Shown piece after piece: positions 1 to 6,114 of a DNA stretch of 11,407 nt. A program made the translations under genes and the position numbers. The notes beneath the pieces were generated by a model. That model was given only the letters and a program-made list of their open reading frames with translations. It did not search any database and was not told the origin of the DNA. This DNA comes from Gracilibacteraceae bacterium (lineage in GTDB: Bacteria > Bacillota > Desulfitobacteriia > Desulfitobacteriales > Syntrophobotulaceae): the NCBI GenBank assembly GCA_031255985.1, contig JAIRRL010000007.1:1-11407 (forward strand), in the 5' to 3' direction. Numbering within the stretch: the first letter of the stretch is position 1; the number at the start of each line of letters is the position of its first letter.

Positions 1-1
1 A

Positions 2-106
2 GACGATTGCCCCTGCGGCCGCCGGGGCAAATACTTCACAATCAGCGGCAGGGTTAAAAACGCGGAACTCAGGGGGTGCAGCGACACTTATGCGGCAAAT
101 TTCTGA
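2..106 (+). CDS. luxE: LuxE-type acyl-protein synthetase, C-terminal end only
   Basis: The frame is open from the left edge and ends at TGA 104-106, giving 34 residues. They include CPCGRRGKYFTISGR followed by AELRGCSDTY, which I recognise as the conserved C-terminus of LuxE-like acyl-protein synthetases (CGR-G...GR...AE-RGCSDT). In the lux fatty-acid reductase, LuxE activates a fatty acid with ATP and passes the acyl group to LuxC for reduction to aldehyde. The stop lies 17 bases inside the next gene, itself a LuxC homologue, which supports the call and suggests translational coupling. The catalytic part lies outside the window, so activity cannot be judged. Confidence 0.8.
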   Translation, partial: DDCPCGRRGKYFTISGRVKNAELRGCSDTYAANF

Positions 107-1295
107 CAAAATAGAGTTCGTCGCCGGCAGCGCCGGCCAGATGGCCGCGATGCCGGCCTTGCCCGCCCTGCGCGTATTTGACGAACGGGCCGTCGGCTTC
201 CTGAACGCGCTGGCGGGCGAATTGCTGAAATCCGCCGCGGCGAAAAAATATCCCGACGCCGTGACTTTTGCTTTTTGGTGCCGGAAAGCGAATTTGCTCT
301 CTCTGCAAAAACGCTATGCGGAGGACGGCGGCGACCGTCTCGGCCGGGGGACGGTCTTTCACATCGCCCCCGGCAACGTGCCCGCGAACTTCGCGTACTC
401 GCTGGCCGCCGGCCTGCTCGCGGGCGACGCGAATATTGTCCGCCTGCCGTCAAAAAAATTCGCAGCGGCGGAACTGATATGCGCCGCAATCCGCCGCCTG
501 CTGGCAAAGAGCGAACACGCCGCCGTCGCCGGCAGGCTGTGTCTGATCCGGTTTGAGCGCGACGCGGCAATAACCGGCGCGATCAGCGCTCTCTGCGCCG
601 CCCGCGTGATCTGGGGCGGCGACGCCGCCATTGGCGCGATCCGGCAAACGCCGCTGCCGCCGCGGGCAAGCGAAATCACGTTTCCCGACCGCTACTCCAT
701 CTGCCTGATCGACGCCGGTAAATACCTGGCGGACTGCGACCGGGCGGAGATCGCCCGCGCTTTTTACAACGACACCTATCTCACCGACCAGAACGCCTGC
801 ACTTCCCCCCGCCTCGTCGTCTGGTTCGGAGCCGGGCGGGAGCGGGCCAAAGAAGTTTTTTGGGGCGCCCTGAGCGAGCGGCTGGGCGGTTACGAGCTGC
901 AAGCCGCGCAAACCGTGAATAAACTCTCGGCTTTATACCGTTTCGCCGCCGGCGGCGACTGCAAACTGACGGCGGGGGCCGGTCTCAAGTTGATGCGCGT
1001 GGCCGTCAAAAAACTGGATCAGGCCGTTTTGGCCAACCTGGAAAACAGCGGCTATTTCTACGAATACGACGCGGAAAGCTTAGACGAGATAGCGCCCGTC
1101 TGCGGCGAAAAATGCCAAACCTTGTCTTATATCGGCTTTGAGGCGGAGAGCCTGCGCGAGTTTGTTCTCACCCGCGCCCCGGCCGGGATTGACCGCATCG
1201 CCCCGGTCGGCAAAACCATGGACTTCTCCCTCGTCTGGGACGGACACGATTTAATCCGGGAACTGTCGCGGGAAATAGGAGTAAGTATACGCTGA
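90..1295 (+). CDS. luxC: LuxC-type acyl-CoA/acyl-protein reductase
   Basis: This 401-residue protein has the features of the LuxC acyl-CoA reductase family, an aldehyde-dehydrogenase relative that reduces an acyl thioester to fatty aldehyde with NADPH. Residues 87-121 carry the cofactor-side signature (GTVFHIAPGNVPANF, then AGLLAGDANIVRLPS). DQNACTSP at 233-240 supplies the presumed catalytic Cys237. The C-terminus has RIAPVGKTMDFSLVWDGHDL. Length is somewhat below the roughly 480 residues of luminous-bacterial LuxC, as is common in non-luminous homologues. ATG 90 is preceded by a G-rich stretch (71-76), about 13 bases away. It overlaps the end of a LuxE homologue, so the pair is one operon. 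No luciferase (luxAB) is visible, so the aldehyde or alcohol product probably serves another use, such as lipid or secondary metabolism (inference). Confidence 0.9.
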   Translation: MRQISDKIEFVAGSAGQMAAMPALPALRVFDERAVGFLNALAGELLKSAAAKKYPDAVTFAFWCRKANLLSLQKRYAEDGGDRLGRGTVFHIAPGNVPANFAYSLAAGLLAGDANIVRLPSKKFAAAELICAAIRRLLAKSEHAAVAGRLCLIRFERDAAITGAISALCAARVIWGGDAAIGAIRQTPLPPRASEITFPDRYSICLIDAGKYLADCDRAEIARAFYNDTYLTDQNACTSPRLVVWFGAGRERAKEVFWGALSERLGGYELQAAQTVNKLSALYRFAAGGDCKLTAGAGLKLMRVAVKKLDQAVLANLENSGYFYEYDAESLDEIAPVCGEKCQTLSYIGFEAESLREFVLTRAPAGIDRIAPVGKTMDFSLVWDGHDLIRELSREIGVSIR

Positions 1296-1313
1296 CTATG
1301 TATTAGCGCCGAG

Positions 1314-1329
1314 GCCGCCGGGCGGCGGC
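1314..1329. terminator. Possible weak bidirectional terminator hairpin between convergent genes
   Basis: GCCGCC (1314-1319) and GGCGGC (1324-1329) form a 6-bp G/C stem with a 4-base loop in the 36-bp gap between the convergent luxC-like and EamA-like genes. Only a short TTT follows on the plus strand and no U-run on the minus strand. Termination is therefore inferred mainly from position. Confidence 0.35.
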
Positions 1330-1331
1330 TT

Positions 1332-1679
1332 TCAGCGTCCGAACAGGGTATAAACCGCCACGCCGGCCAGAATCAAAGCCGTGCCAGCCAGTTGCCTGCC
1401 GCTAAGTTTTTCCTTCAGGATGAAAAAACCGAGAAGATGCACAAAAATATAACTGGTAGCATCCAGGAGAGCTCCGGTTGACAGCTCGATATACCGGTAC
1501 AAAAGCACGGCGCCAAAACTGGCGGCCAGAATGATTCCGTACCCGGCGGCGGCGTATTTGTTGACGATCAGTCTGAAGCCGCTGTATTTGGCGTCCGCCG
1601 CCTTTTTCAGCAATATCTGCGCGCAGGAGGAAATAAAAACCAGCAAGAGAAATAAAGCCATATACGGTAATTTATTCAT
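1332..1679 (-). CDS. Small EamA/SMR-like membrane transporter subunit (downstream partner)
   Basis: A 115-residue, very hydrophobic protein with four predicted membrane segments at about residues 5-24, 44-64, 66-88 and 95-112. The N-terminal QILLKKAA resembles the start of EamA and ArnE-type proteins, and the last segment (LILAGVAVYTLFG) after KEKLSGRQLAG is typical of the EamA half-repeat. It is one half of a normal ten-helix drug/metabolite transporter, so it must work as an oligomer. Its start overlaps the stop of another 115-residue protein of the same type by 8 bases (1672-1679), so a heterodimer like ArnE/ArnF or paired SMR proteins is likely. The substrate cannot be read from sequence; drugs, polyamines or a lipid-linked sugar are all possible. 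Confidence 0.75.
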   Translation of the reverse strand: MNKLPYMALFLLLVFISSCAQILLKKAADAKYSGFRLIVNKYAAAGYGIILAASFGAVLLYRYIELSTGALLDATSYIFVHLLGFFILKEKLSGRQLAGTALILAGVAVYTLFGR

Positions 1680-2019
1680 GACTTTGCCCCAGGCAAGCCA
1701 CGCCGGCTATCACCAACAGCGCCGCGACCAGTTTAGCCGCGTTCAGATTTTCGCCGAAAATCAGCCAGCCCCAGAGCATCCCCCAGACGACCGTCGTGCC
1801 TTTATGGGCAAAAGCCGCCGTCAGGGGATAGCCGCGGAGAATAATCTGCCAGAGCAAGGCGCAGACCAGCAGAATCAGCAGCGAAAGCCCGTAAGGGCCG
1901 ATGAAGCCGAGCGAAAACACCGGGGCGGCGGCGGCAAATTTAGCGCAGAGACCCGCACAGGAGTACAGGAAAAAATAGAAATGCAGCAGCAGGTATTTAT
2001 TGGAAATTTTTTCCGTCAT
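1672..2019 (-). CDS. Small EamA/SMR-like membrane transporter subunit (upstream partner)
   Basis: A 115-residue protein with four predicted membrane helices (about 8-30, 36-60, 65-87 and 93-110). The C-terminal half, with WGMLWGWLIFGENLNAAKL and then a LLVIAGVACLG segment, is a clear EamA/DMT repeat signature (glycine-rich helix, E-x-L-x-x-x-K-L-x-x, I-x-G-V). The start ATG (complement of 2017-2019) has a GAAGGA ribosome site (complement of 2026-2031) at a 6-base spacing. It is the first gene of a two-gene minus-strand operon and overlaps the second by 8 bases. The two proteins are diverged in sequence, which fits a heteromeric antiparallel pair rather than a recent duplication. It is divergent from the YceG/TerD operon. 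A link between the two is possible but nothing in the sequence shows it. Confidence 0.75.
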   Translation of the reverse strand: MTEKISNKYLLLHFYFFLYSCAGLCAKFAAAAPVFSLGFIGPYGLSLLILLVCALLWQIILRGYPLTAAFAHKGTTVVWGMLWGWLIFGENLNAAKLVAALLVIAGVACLGQSHE

Positions 2020-2051
2020 TTTTTTTCCTTCATCCTTAACGCCGTCAGAGC

Positions 2052-2071
2052 CGCCGGACTATTTTCCGGCG
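2052..2071 (-). other. Hairpin in the 5' leader of the EamA-pair transcript
   Basis: CGCCGGA (2052-2058) is complementary to TCCGGCG (2065-2071), making a 7-bp stem with a 6-base loop. It lies between the minus-strand promoter and the ribosome site of the upstream EamA gene. Its role is unknown. Confidence 0.4.
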
Positions 2072-2078
2072 CCGCTTT

Positions 2079-2107
2079 ATCATAGCAAACCCGCGGTTTA
2101 AATGCAA
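2079..2107 (-). promoter_or_regulatory. SigA/sigma70-like promoter for the EamA pair
   Basis: On the minus strand TTGCAT (complement of 2102-2107), a 17-base spacer and TATGAT (complement of 2079-2084) form a sigma70-type promoter. A TG one base upstream of the -10 makes it an extended -10 element. It lies about 60 bases upstream of the ATG at 2019, back to back with the promoter at 2169-2197. Confidence 0.6.
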
Positions 2108-2168
2108 TCCGTTTCGGCGAATCCAAGGAGAGTCAGGCGGGGATAACCAGATGTTCCATGATTTGTGG

Positions 2169-2197
2169 TTGAAGGAGCGCCCGGTTTGCGGTATAAT
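2169..2197 (+). promoter_or_regulatory. SigA/sigma70-like promoter for the YceG/TerD operon
   Basis: TTGAAG (2169-2174), a 17-base spacer and a perfect TATAAT (2192-2197). It is the best promoter match in the window. It lies 66 bases upstream of the yceG start codon and points into the long plus-strand operon. Confidence 0.7.
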
Positions 2198-2201
2198 ACC
2201 G
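2189..2201. promoter_or_regulatory. Palindrome covering the -10 box (possible operator)
   Basis: CGGTAT-A-ATACCG is a perfect 6-1-6 inverted repeat that contains the whole -10 TATAAT. A repressor bound here would block the promoter, but half the palindrome is dictated by the -10 itself, so chance is possible. Confidence 0.3.
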
Positions 2202-2244
2202 GCGGGAGCTAACGCCGGCGGACGGGGATATTTTGTTCGCCGGC
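2199..2244 (+). promoter_or_regulatory. Structured 5' leader with two mutually exclusive stems
   Basis: Three related segments lie between promoter and ribosome site: CCGGCG (2199-2204), CGCCGGCG (2213-2220) and CGCCGGC (2238-2244). The middle segment can pair with the first (6 bp, 8-base loop) or the third (7 bp, 17-base loop) but not both. The third ends 7 bases before the GGGGAGG ribosome site (2252-2258). No U-run follows, so control of translation or RNA stability is more likely than classical attenuation. High G/C content makes accidental pairing possible. Confidence 0.35.
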
Positions 2245-2263
2245 AGGTTACGGGGAGGCAAAT

Positions 2264-4564
2264 ATGTCGGCGCGATCAATTTTTGCAATGTATTTCCTGG
2301 AGCCGGAAAAACGGCGGCCGCCGCAACTGTTTTTTTATCGCCTGATCGGCTGGGACGAGGCGGGGGAAACCGTCCGTTTTTTGCATCAGTACTGGCAGCG
2401 CGCCTCCCGCAGCGGCCTGTGGCTGCGCCAAACTCTCCCGAATCCTACCGATAACGAAATAAACCGTTTTTTTGCCGCCGTCGGCAATTTTGCCGGCGCC
2501 CCGGCCCCGCAGCTCGTCAATCGCCATGTGACGATTTGGCTCGGCCAGTTGCGGCCGGAACGCCGCGAAGCCTTGATTCGCGCCCTCAACAGCGCCCTGG
2601 CCGCCCTGCGCGATCTCAGCCGCGCCCAAAGCCCGGCGGCGGCCGACTCCGTCGCCCGCAACGCCTACATCAAACTCATGTGCTGGATTTCCGCTCTCGG
2701 CGCCCCCGTCCTCCGCCGCGCCGGCGGGGCCAACCCGCCCAAAGCCCTGTACGAAGGCGAAATCACGCGCCACGAGCTGCTTTTCCTGCGCGTGCTGGCT
2801 CTAAGCGGCTGCGACGTCGTCTACGTCAATTTTAATTCGGAACAGTCTTACACGCGGGCCGACCCGGAAGGGCGTTTTTCCCAGCCGCTGTACGGCGAAA
2901 AAACCGGGCCGCCCCCCACCCATTACAGCGACGGCGCCGCCCTGCGCCAACAGGAAGCGCGGGCGGCCGTCCGCAGCGACACGGACAAAGTGGCCGGCAT
3001 CGTGGAAACGAACGCCTGGTTCACGGGCGACGACTTCTGGGAAGCGGCCCTGCGGGAAAACCGCTTTCGCCGCCCCGGCGCGAACCCGCGCCTTTGCAAC
3101 CTCTGTATCCTCTGCTTCGGCGCCGACCGGCGCGAGGAATACCGCAACCGCCTGTTCGTTTTCCGGGAAAAACTGAGCCGCTCCGGCAAAGGCTGGGTAT
3201 TGCTCGACCGGAAAATCCCCAATCCCACCAACGAGGAAGTGGCCGAATTCCGGGAAGCCCAGCAGGTCAAAAACCGGCGCGGCCTGGAAGAAGCCGTGGC
3301 CAGCCGCCTGACCGTGGCCGGCGGGGAAACCTTGGCCTTGCTCGCCCGCCGCGCCCTGCTCGCCCTCTTTGGCCGCCAGGGGGAAGACAATCCGGGCCGC
3401 TTCGGCAATTACGCCGTAAAAATGGCCTGCTGGCTGAAACGCTACGCCGACCTGCTTTTTGCCGACTACCGCCTGGAAGCCCAACCCCTCCTGCTGGCTT
3501 ACGGCCCCCTCCTGCCGGCGGAAATCGACCTTTTATGGCTCCTGAAGGAAATGGGGGTTGACATCCTGTATTTCTCCCCCGACAAAGCCGCCAAAGCCGC
3601 TTTCCGCGATCATCCCCTCCTGCGGGAGGCCAAAGCGATAGAGTTGCCGGACAGCCTGCGCTGGGAGCCTTTTCCTGACAAAGAAATCAGAACGCGGGTG
3701 GCGACGGTCGCCTACAACGCCTCCAGAGAGCTTGACCAGACCTTGTACGACGGTACCGGCCTTTTCCGCCCCCGCCAGTTTCCGCGGGCGAAACCCGTAA
3801 CCCTCAAAACCACCTATGACGAAATTGGGATTTTATGGAAAGTAGAGGCCAAATTCCGGCCGAATTTTCAGGTGACGGGCGAAACCGTCGTCGTGCCGAC
3901 CATTTTCGCCAAGGTTTGCGGGGTGGAAAACGGGGACGTCGAGGCTTACTGGGACAAAGTCGGCGACATGGCCGCGGAAAACGCCTTTGTGATCCCGCGC
4001 GCCCCGTTTTTTTCCCGCCCCGGCAGCTTGCGCCTCGACCAGGCCAGGGCTTTTTTGCGCAACGGCCGCTTGGATCCGCGGGCCGTCAAGACCGCCAGCT
4101 CCTACGCCTACTCTTTTTTGCCGGAAAACATCCAGGACGCGATTTTGGAAAAAATTCAGGAACTCCTGGATCAAAATATTTTGCGCAATGTGGACGAAAG
4201 CTTCCCCCGCCTGGCTTTAGCGGTGCTGCTGGGCCTGGAGCGGGACATCCTGCGCCTGATCCAAAATTTTGACTACACCAAAGCCATCCCCAAACTGGTC
4301 GTCGTCGATACGACCGAGCATATGTTTTCGCTGGAAGACTGCATCCACATCGCCTTTCTCAACCTGGTCGGCTTTGATATAGTGATTTTCGCGCCGCCGG
4401 GCTACCGGGACATCGAGCATTATATCGGCGAGGAGTTCTTTGAAACTTATCAGGCGGGCGAGTACGCCTACTACCTGACGGCGCCCAATCTGCGCGAGCG
4501 GAAAAAACCGGGCGAGACGGAATCGCTATTGGGGCGGCTGTTCGGACGGCGAAAAAACACCTGA
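2264..4564 (+). CDS. yceG: YceG-family protein of Ter stress/biosynthetic loci, with extra N-terminal repeat
   Basis: A 766-residue soluble protein. Residues 476-555 (RVATVAYNASRELDQTLYDG, TGLFRPRQF, PVTLKTTYDEIGILWK, KFRPNFQVTGETVVVPTIFAKV) match the conserved part of the YceG family (Pfam 'putative component of biosynthetic module'), found beside TerD genes in Bacillus. Its biochemical function is unknown to me. A motif recurs three times: LYEG...E...LRVLALSGCDVVYVNF (162-190), LAYG...E..LLWLLKEMGVDILYFSP (411-439) and VVDT...ED.IHIAFLNLVGFDIVIFAP (680-711). The first two are each preceded by PNPT and Y.K..CW at similar spacing. From memory B. subtilis YceG is about 540 residues, so roughly 230 N-terminal residues look like an added repeat. 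ATG 2264 has GGGGAGG (2252-2258) at a 5-base spacing. It is first in the operon and followed by TerD genes. Confidence 0.85.
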   Translation: MSARSIFAMYFLEPEKRRPPQLFFYRLIGWDEAGETVRFLHQYWQRASRSGLWLRQTLPNPTDNEINRFFAAVGNFAGAPAPQLVNRHVTIWLGQLRPERREALIRALNSALAALRDLSRAQSPAAADSVARNAYIKLMCWISALGAPVLRRAGGANPPKALYEGEITRHELLFLRVLALSGCDVVYVNFNSEQSYTRADPEGRFSQPLYGEKTGPPPTHYSDGAALRQQEARAAVRSDTDKVAGIVETNAWFTGDDFWEAALRENRFRRPGANPRLCNLCILCFGADRREEYRNRLFVFREKLSRSGKGWVLLDRKIPNPTNEEVAEFREAQQVKNRRGLEEAVASRLTVAGGETLALLARRALLALFGRQGEDNPGRFGNYAVKMACWLKRYADLLFADYRLEAQPLLLAYGPLLPAEIDLLWLLKEMGVDILYFSPDKAAKAAFRDHPLLREAKAIELPDSLRWEPFPDKEIRTRVATVAYNASRELDQTLYDGTGLFRPRQFPRAKPVTLKTTYDEIGILWKVEAKFRPNFQVTGETVVVPTIFAKVCGVENGDVEAYWDKVGDMAAENAFVIPRAPFFSRPGSLRLDQARAFLRNGRLDPRAVKTASSYAYSFLPENIQDAILEKIQELLDQNILRNVDESFPRLALAVLLGLERDILRLIQNFDYTKAIPKLVVVDTTEHMFSLEDCIHIAFLNLVGFDIVIFAPPGYRDIEHYIGEEFFETYQAGEYAYYLTAPNLRERKKPGETESLLGRLFGRRKNT

Positions 4565-4712
4565 ACCGCCCCGTGCAAGCAGGAAAATCCCGCCCGGCAG
4601 CGAACATTGTAAACGGCTGACTCGTCGGTGGATTCTATCGCGGAAAGCATCGGCTGTCTCTGCGGTGGAATCATCGGCAAAAAAACTATATTTAAAGGAA
4701 AAGGAGACGCGC
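4565..4712 (+). other. 148-bp gap between yceG and terD1
   Basis: No gene is visible. AAGGAG (4701-4706) is the ribosome site of terD1, 6 bases before its ATG. GAAC (4602-4605) followed after 17 bases by CGTC (4623-4626) resembles an ECF-sigma promoter (AAC...CGTC) of the kind used by envelope-stress sigma factors of Bacillus, but the match is short. An A/T-rich TATATT (4687-4692) lacks a -35 partner. No convincing terminator hairpin was seen, so read-through from yceG is likely. Confidence 0.3.
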
Positions 4713-5291
4713 ATGGCAATCAATTTGGCAAAGGGACAAAAGGTCGATCTGACCAAGGGCAACGCCGGTCTGGATCAGATTCTGGCGGGACTGGGCTGGG
4801 ACACGAACAAGTACGACGGCGGGCACGAGTTTGATTTGGACGTATCGGTTTTTTTGACGGGTGAAAACGGCAAAGTGTCGGGCGACGCGGATTTTATTTT
4901 TTACAATAATCCGAGCGACCCGGCGGGCAGCGTCGTCTATTCCGGCGACAACCGCACGGGCGAAGGCGAAGGCGACGACGAGAGCGTAACGATCACCTTG
5001 AGCAAGGCGCCGGCCAGCATCCAAAAAATGGTCTTCACGGTCACTATCCACGAGGCGGAAAACCGCGCCCAGAATTTCGGCCAGGTGTCGAACGCTTACA
5101 TTCGCATCGTCAATATGGCGAACAACGAGGAAATGATCCGCTACGACCTGGGCGAGGATTATTCGATCGAGACGGCGATCGTGGTCGGCGAGATCTACCG
5201 GCAGGGCAGCGAGTGGAAATTTGCCGCGGTGGGCAGCGGTTTCCAGGGCGGCCTGGCGGCCTTGTGCGCCAATTTTGGCCTGAGCGTGTAA
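4713..5291 (+). CDS. terD: TerD-family calcium-binding stress protein (copy 1)
   Basis: A 192-residue cytosolic TerD-domain protein, the normal family length. The N-terminus MAINLAKGQKVDLTK is the family hallmark. Residues D41-L-D43 and the acidic stretch GDNRTGEGEGDDE (78-90) are the conserved region known to bind Ca2+ in TerD proteins. NAYIRIVN, then DLGEDYSIETAIVVGEIYR and WKFAAVG complete the domain. TerD proteins are linked to resistance to tellurite, phage and other stresses through membrane-associated complexes; the exact action is unsettled. ATG 4713 is chosen over an upstream in-frame start at 4665 because AAGGAG (4701-4706) sits 6 bases before it and the family starts with MAI-L-KGQK. 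It is most similar to copy 3. Confidence 0.95.
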   Translation: MAINLAKGQKVDLTKGNAGLDQILAGLGWDTNKYDGGHEFDLDVSVFLTGENGKVSGDADFIFYNNPSDPAGSVVYSGDNRTGEGEGDDESVTITLSKAPASIQKMVFTVTIHEAENRAQNFGQVSNAYIRIVNMANNEEMIRYDLGEDYSIETAIVVGEIYRQGSEWKFAAVGSGFQGGLAALCANFGLSV

Positions 5292-5308
5292 CAGGGAACA
5301 GGGAACGC

Positions 5309-5340
5309 GGGGAACCGGCGCGGTTCCGGCGGCGGTTCCC
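5309..5340 (+). other. Strong hairpin with two alternative right arms between terD1 and terD2
   Basis: GGAACCG (5311-5317) pairs perfectly with CGGTTCC (5321-5327) over a 3-base loop. GGGAACCG (5310-5317) pairs equally well with CGGTTCCC (5333-5340). No U-run follows. It may be an mRNA stability or processing element that sets the relative amounts of the two TerD proteins, or a weak attenuator. Confidence 0.4.
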
Positions 5341-5360
5341 GGTGGAAAGGCGGTAAACCT

Positions 5361-5972
5361 ATGGCTATTTCCTTACAAAAAGGACAGAAAATTGACCTGA
5401 GCAAAAACGGTTCCCAATTGACGAATCTGATGGTGGGCCTGGGCTGGAAAGAGGTCGGCGGCGGTGGCGGCGGCGGTCTGCTCGGTATCTTCAAACAAAA
5501 GGTGGACGTGGATATCGACGCTTCCGTGGTTTTGTTGGAAGAAAATGGCAAACTGGCCTCGATCGATGATCTGATCTATTTCGGCAACAAAGACCATAAC
5601 AGCGGCTCCGTGCGTCATTGCGGCGACAATTTGGTCGGCGGGACGAAGGGCGGCATGGAGGATTCCGAGCAGATTCTGATCGACCTGGCCAAAACGCCGG
5701 CGCGGATCGGCCGTCTCGTTTTCGTCGTCAATATCTATGACTGCGTAAAGCGCAAGCAGCATTTCGGCATGGTGGAAAACGCCTACATCCGCATCGTGGA
5801 TAAAACCGCCAACGAGGACATAGCGAGCTATAACCTGACGGAGGACTACTCCGGCAAAACGGCAATGGTGGTGGGGGAAATCTACCGGCAAAACGGGCAG
5901 TGGAAATTCAACGCCATCGGCGAAGCCAATTACGACCCCGGCTTGCAGCAACTCATCGAACGCTATAAATAA
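5361..5972 (+). CDS. terD: TerD-family protein, divergent, with degenerate Ca2+ site (copy 2)
   Basis: A 203-residue TerD-domain protein. It starts MAISLQKGQKIDLSK and contains VDVDIDASVVLLEENGKL (48-65), NIYDCVKRKQHFGMVENAYI and a conserved C-terminus (TAMVVGEIYR, WKFNAIGEAN). It differs from the flanking TerDs in two ways. A run of seven glycines followed by LLGIF is inserted at 33-43, as in Bacillus YceC-type members. The acidic GEGEGDDE stretch is replaced by GDNLVGGTKGGMEDSEQ (88-104), removing several presumed Ca2+ ligands. GGAAAGG (5344-5350) lies 10 bases before ATG 5361. It is probably a distinct subunit that partners copies 1 and 3 rather than a redundant copy (inference). Confidence 0.93.
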   Translation: MAISLQKGQKIDLSKNGSQLTNLMVGLGWKEVGGGGGGGLLGIFKQKVDVDIDASVVLLEENGKLASIDDLIYFGNKDHNSGSVRHCGDNLVGGTKGGMEDSEQILIDLAKTPARIGRLVFVVNIYDCVKRKQHFGMVENAYIRIVDKTANEDIASYNLTEDYSGKTAMVVGEIYRQNGQWKFNAIGEANYDPGLQQLIERYK

Positions 5973-6072
5973 AAATTTTTATACCGGGATAATCTCCGGC
6001 GGAATTTATGTCACTGTTCACTCCCCTGGGATTTGGGAAACTTATAATCTTCTTTTGGGGAAAGATGAAAGC

Positions 6073-6099
6073 AGGGGACGCCGCCTGCGGCGTCCCGCT
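6073..6099. repeat. Palindromic intergenic repeat, copy 1
   Basis: A 27-base unit beginning AGGGGACGCCGCCT and ending CGGCGTCCCGCT. GGGACGCCG (6075-6083) pairs with CGGCGTCCC (6088-6096) over a 4-base loop. Outer bases AAGC (6069-6072) and GCTT (6097-6100) can extend the stem past an AG bulge. It differs at one base from copy 2, 42 bp downstream. It resembles REP-type extragenic palindromes. Confidence 0.75.
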
Positions 6100-6114
6100 T
6101 CACCCGGTTCCCGT

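Noticed and set aside
2151..2345. 64-codon frame beginning at ATG 2151 across the promoter and yceG start
   Set aside because: It contains the promoter and leader of yceG, lacks a ribosome site and matches no family.
4665..4712. Upstream in-frame start that would extend terD1 by 16 residues
   Set aside because: ATG 4713 has AAGGAG at 6 bases and gives the family's standard N-terminus; the extension is Lys/Glu-rich and matches nothing in the family.
6043..6048. TATAAT in the terD2-terD3 gap as a definite promoter
   Set aside because: No -35-like hexamer lies 16-18 bases upstream, so it is kept only as a remark in the gap entry.
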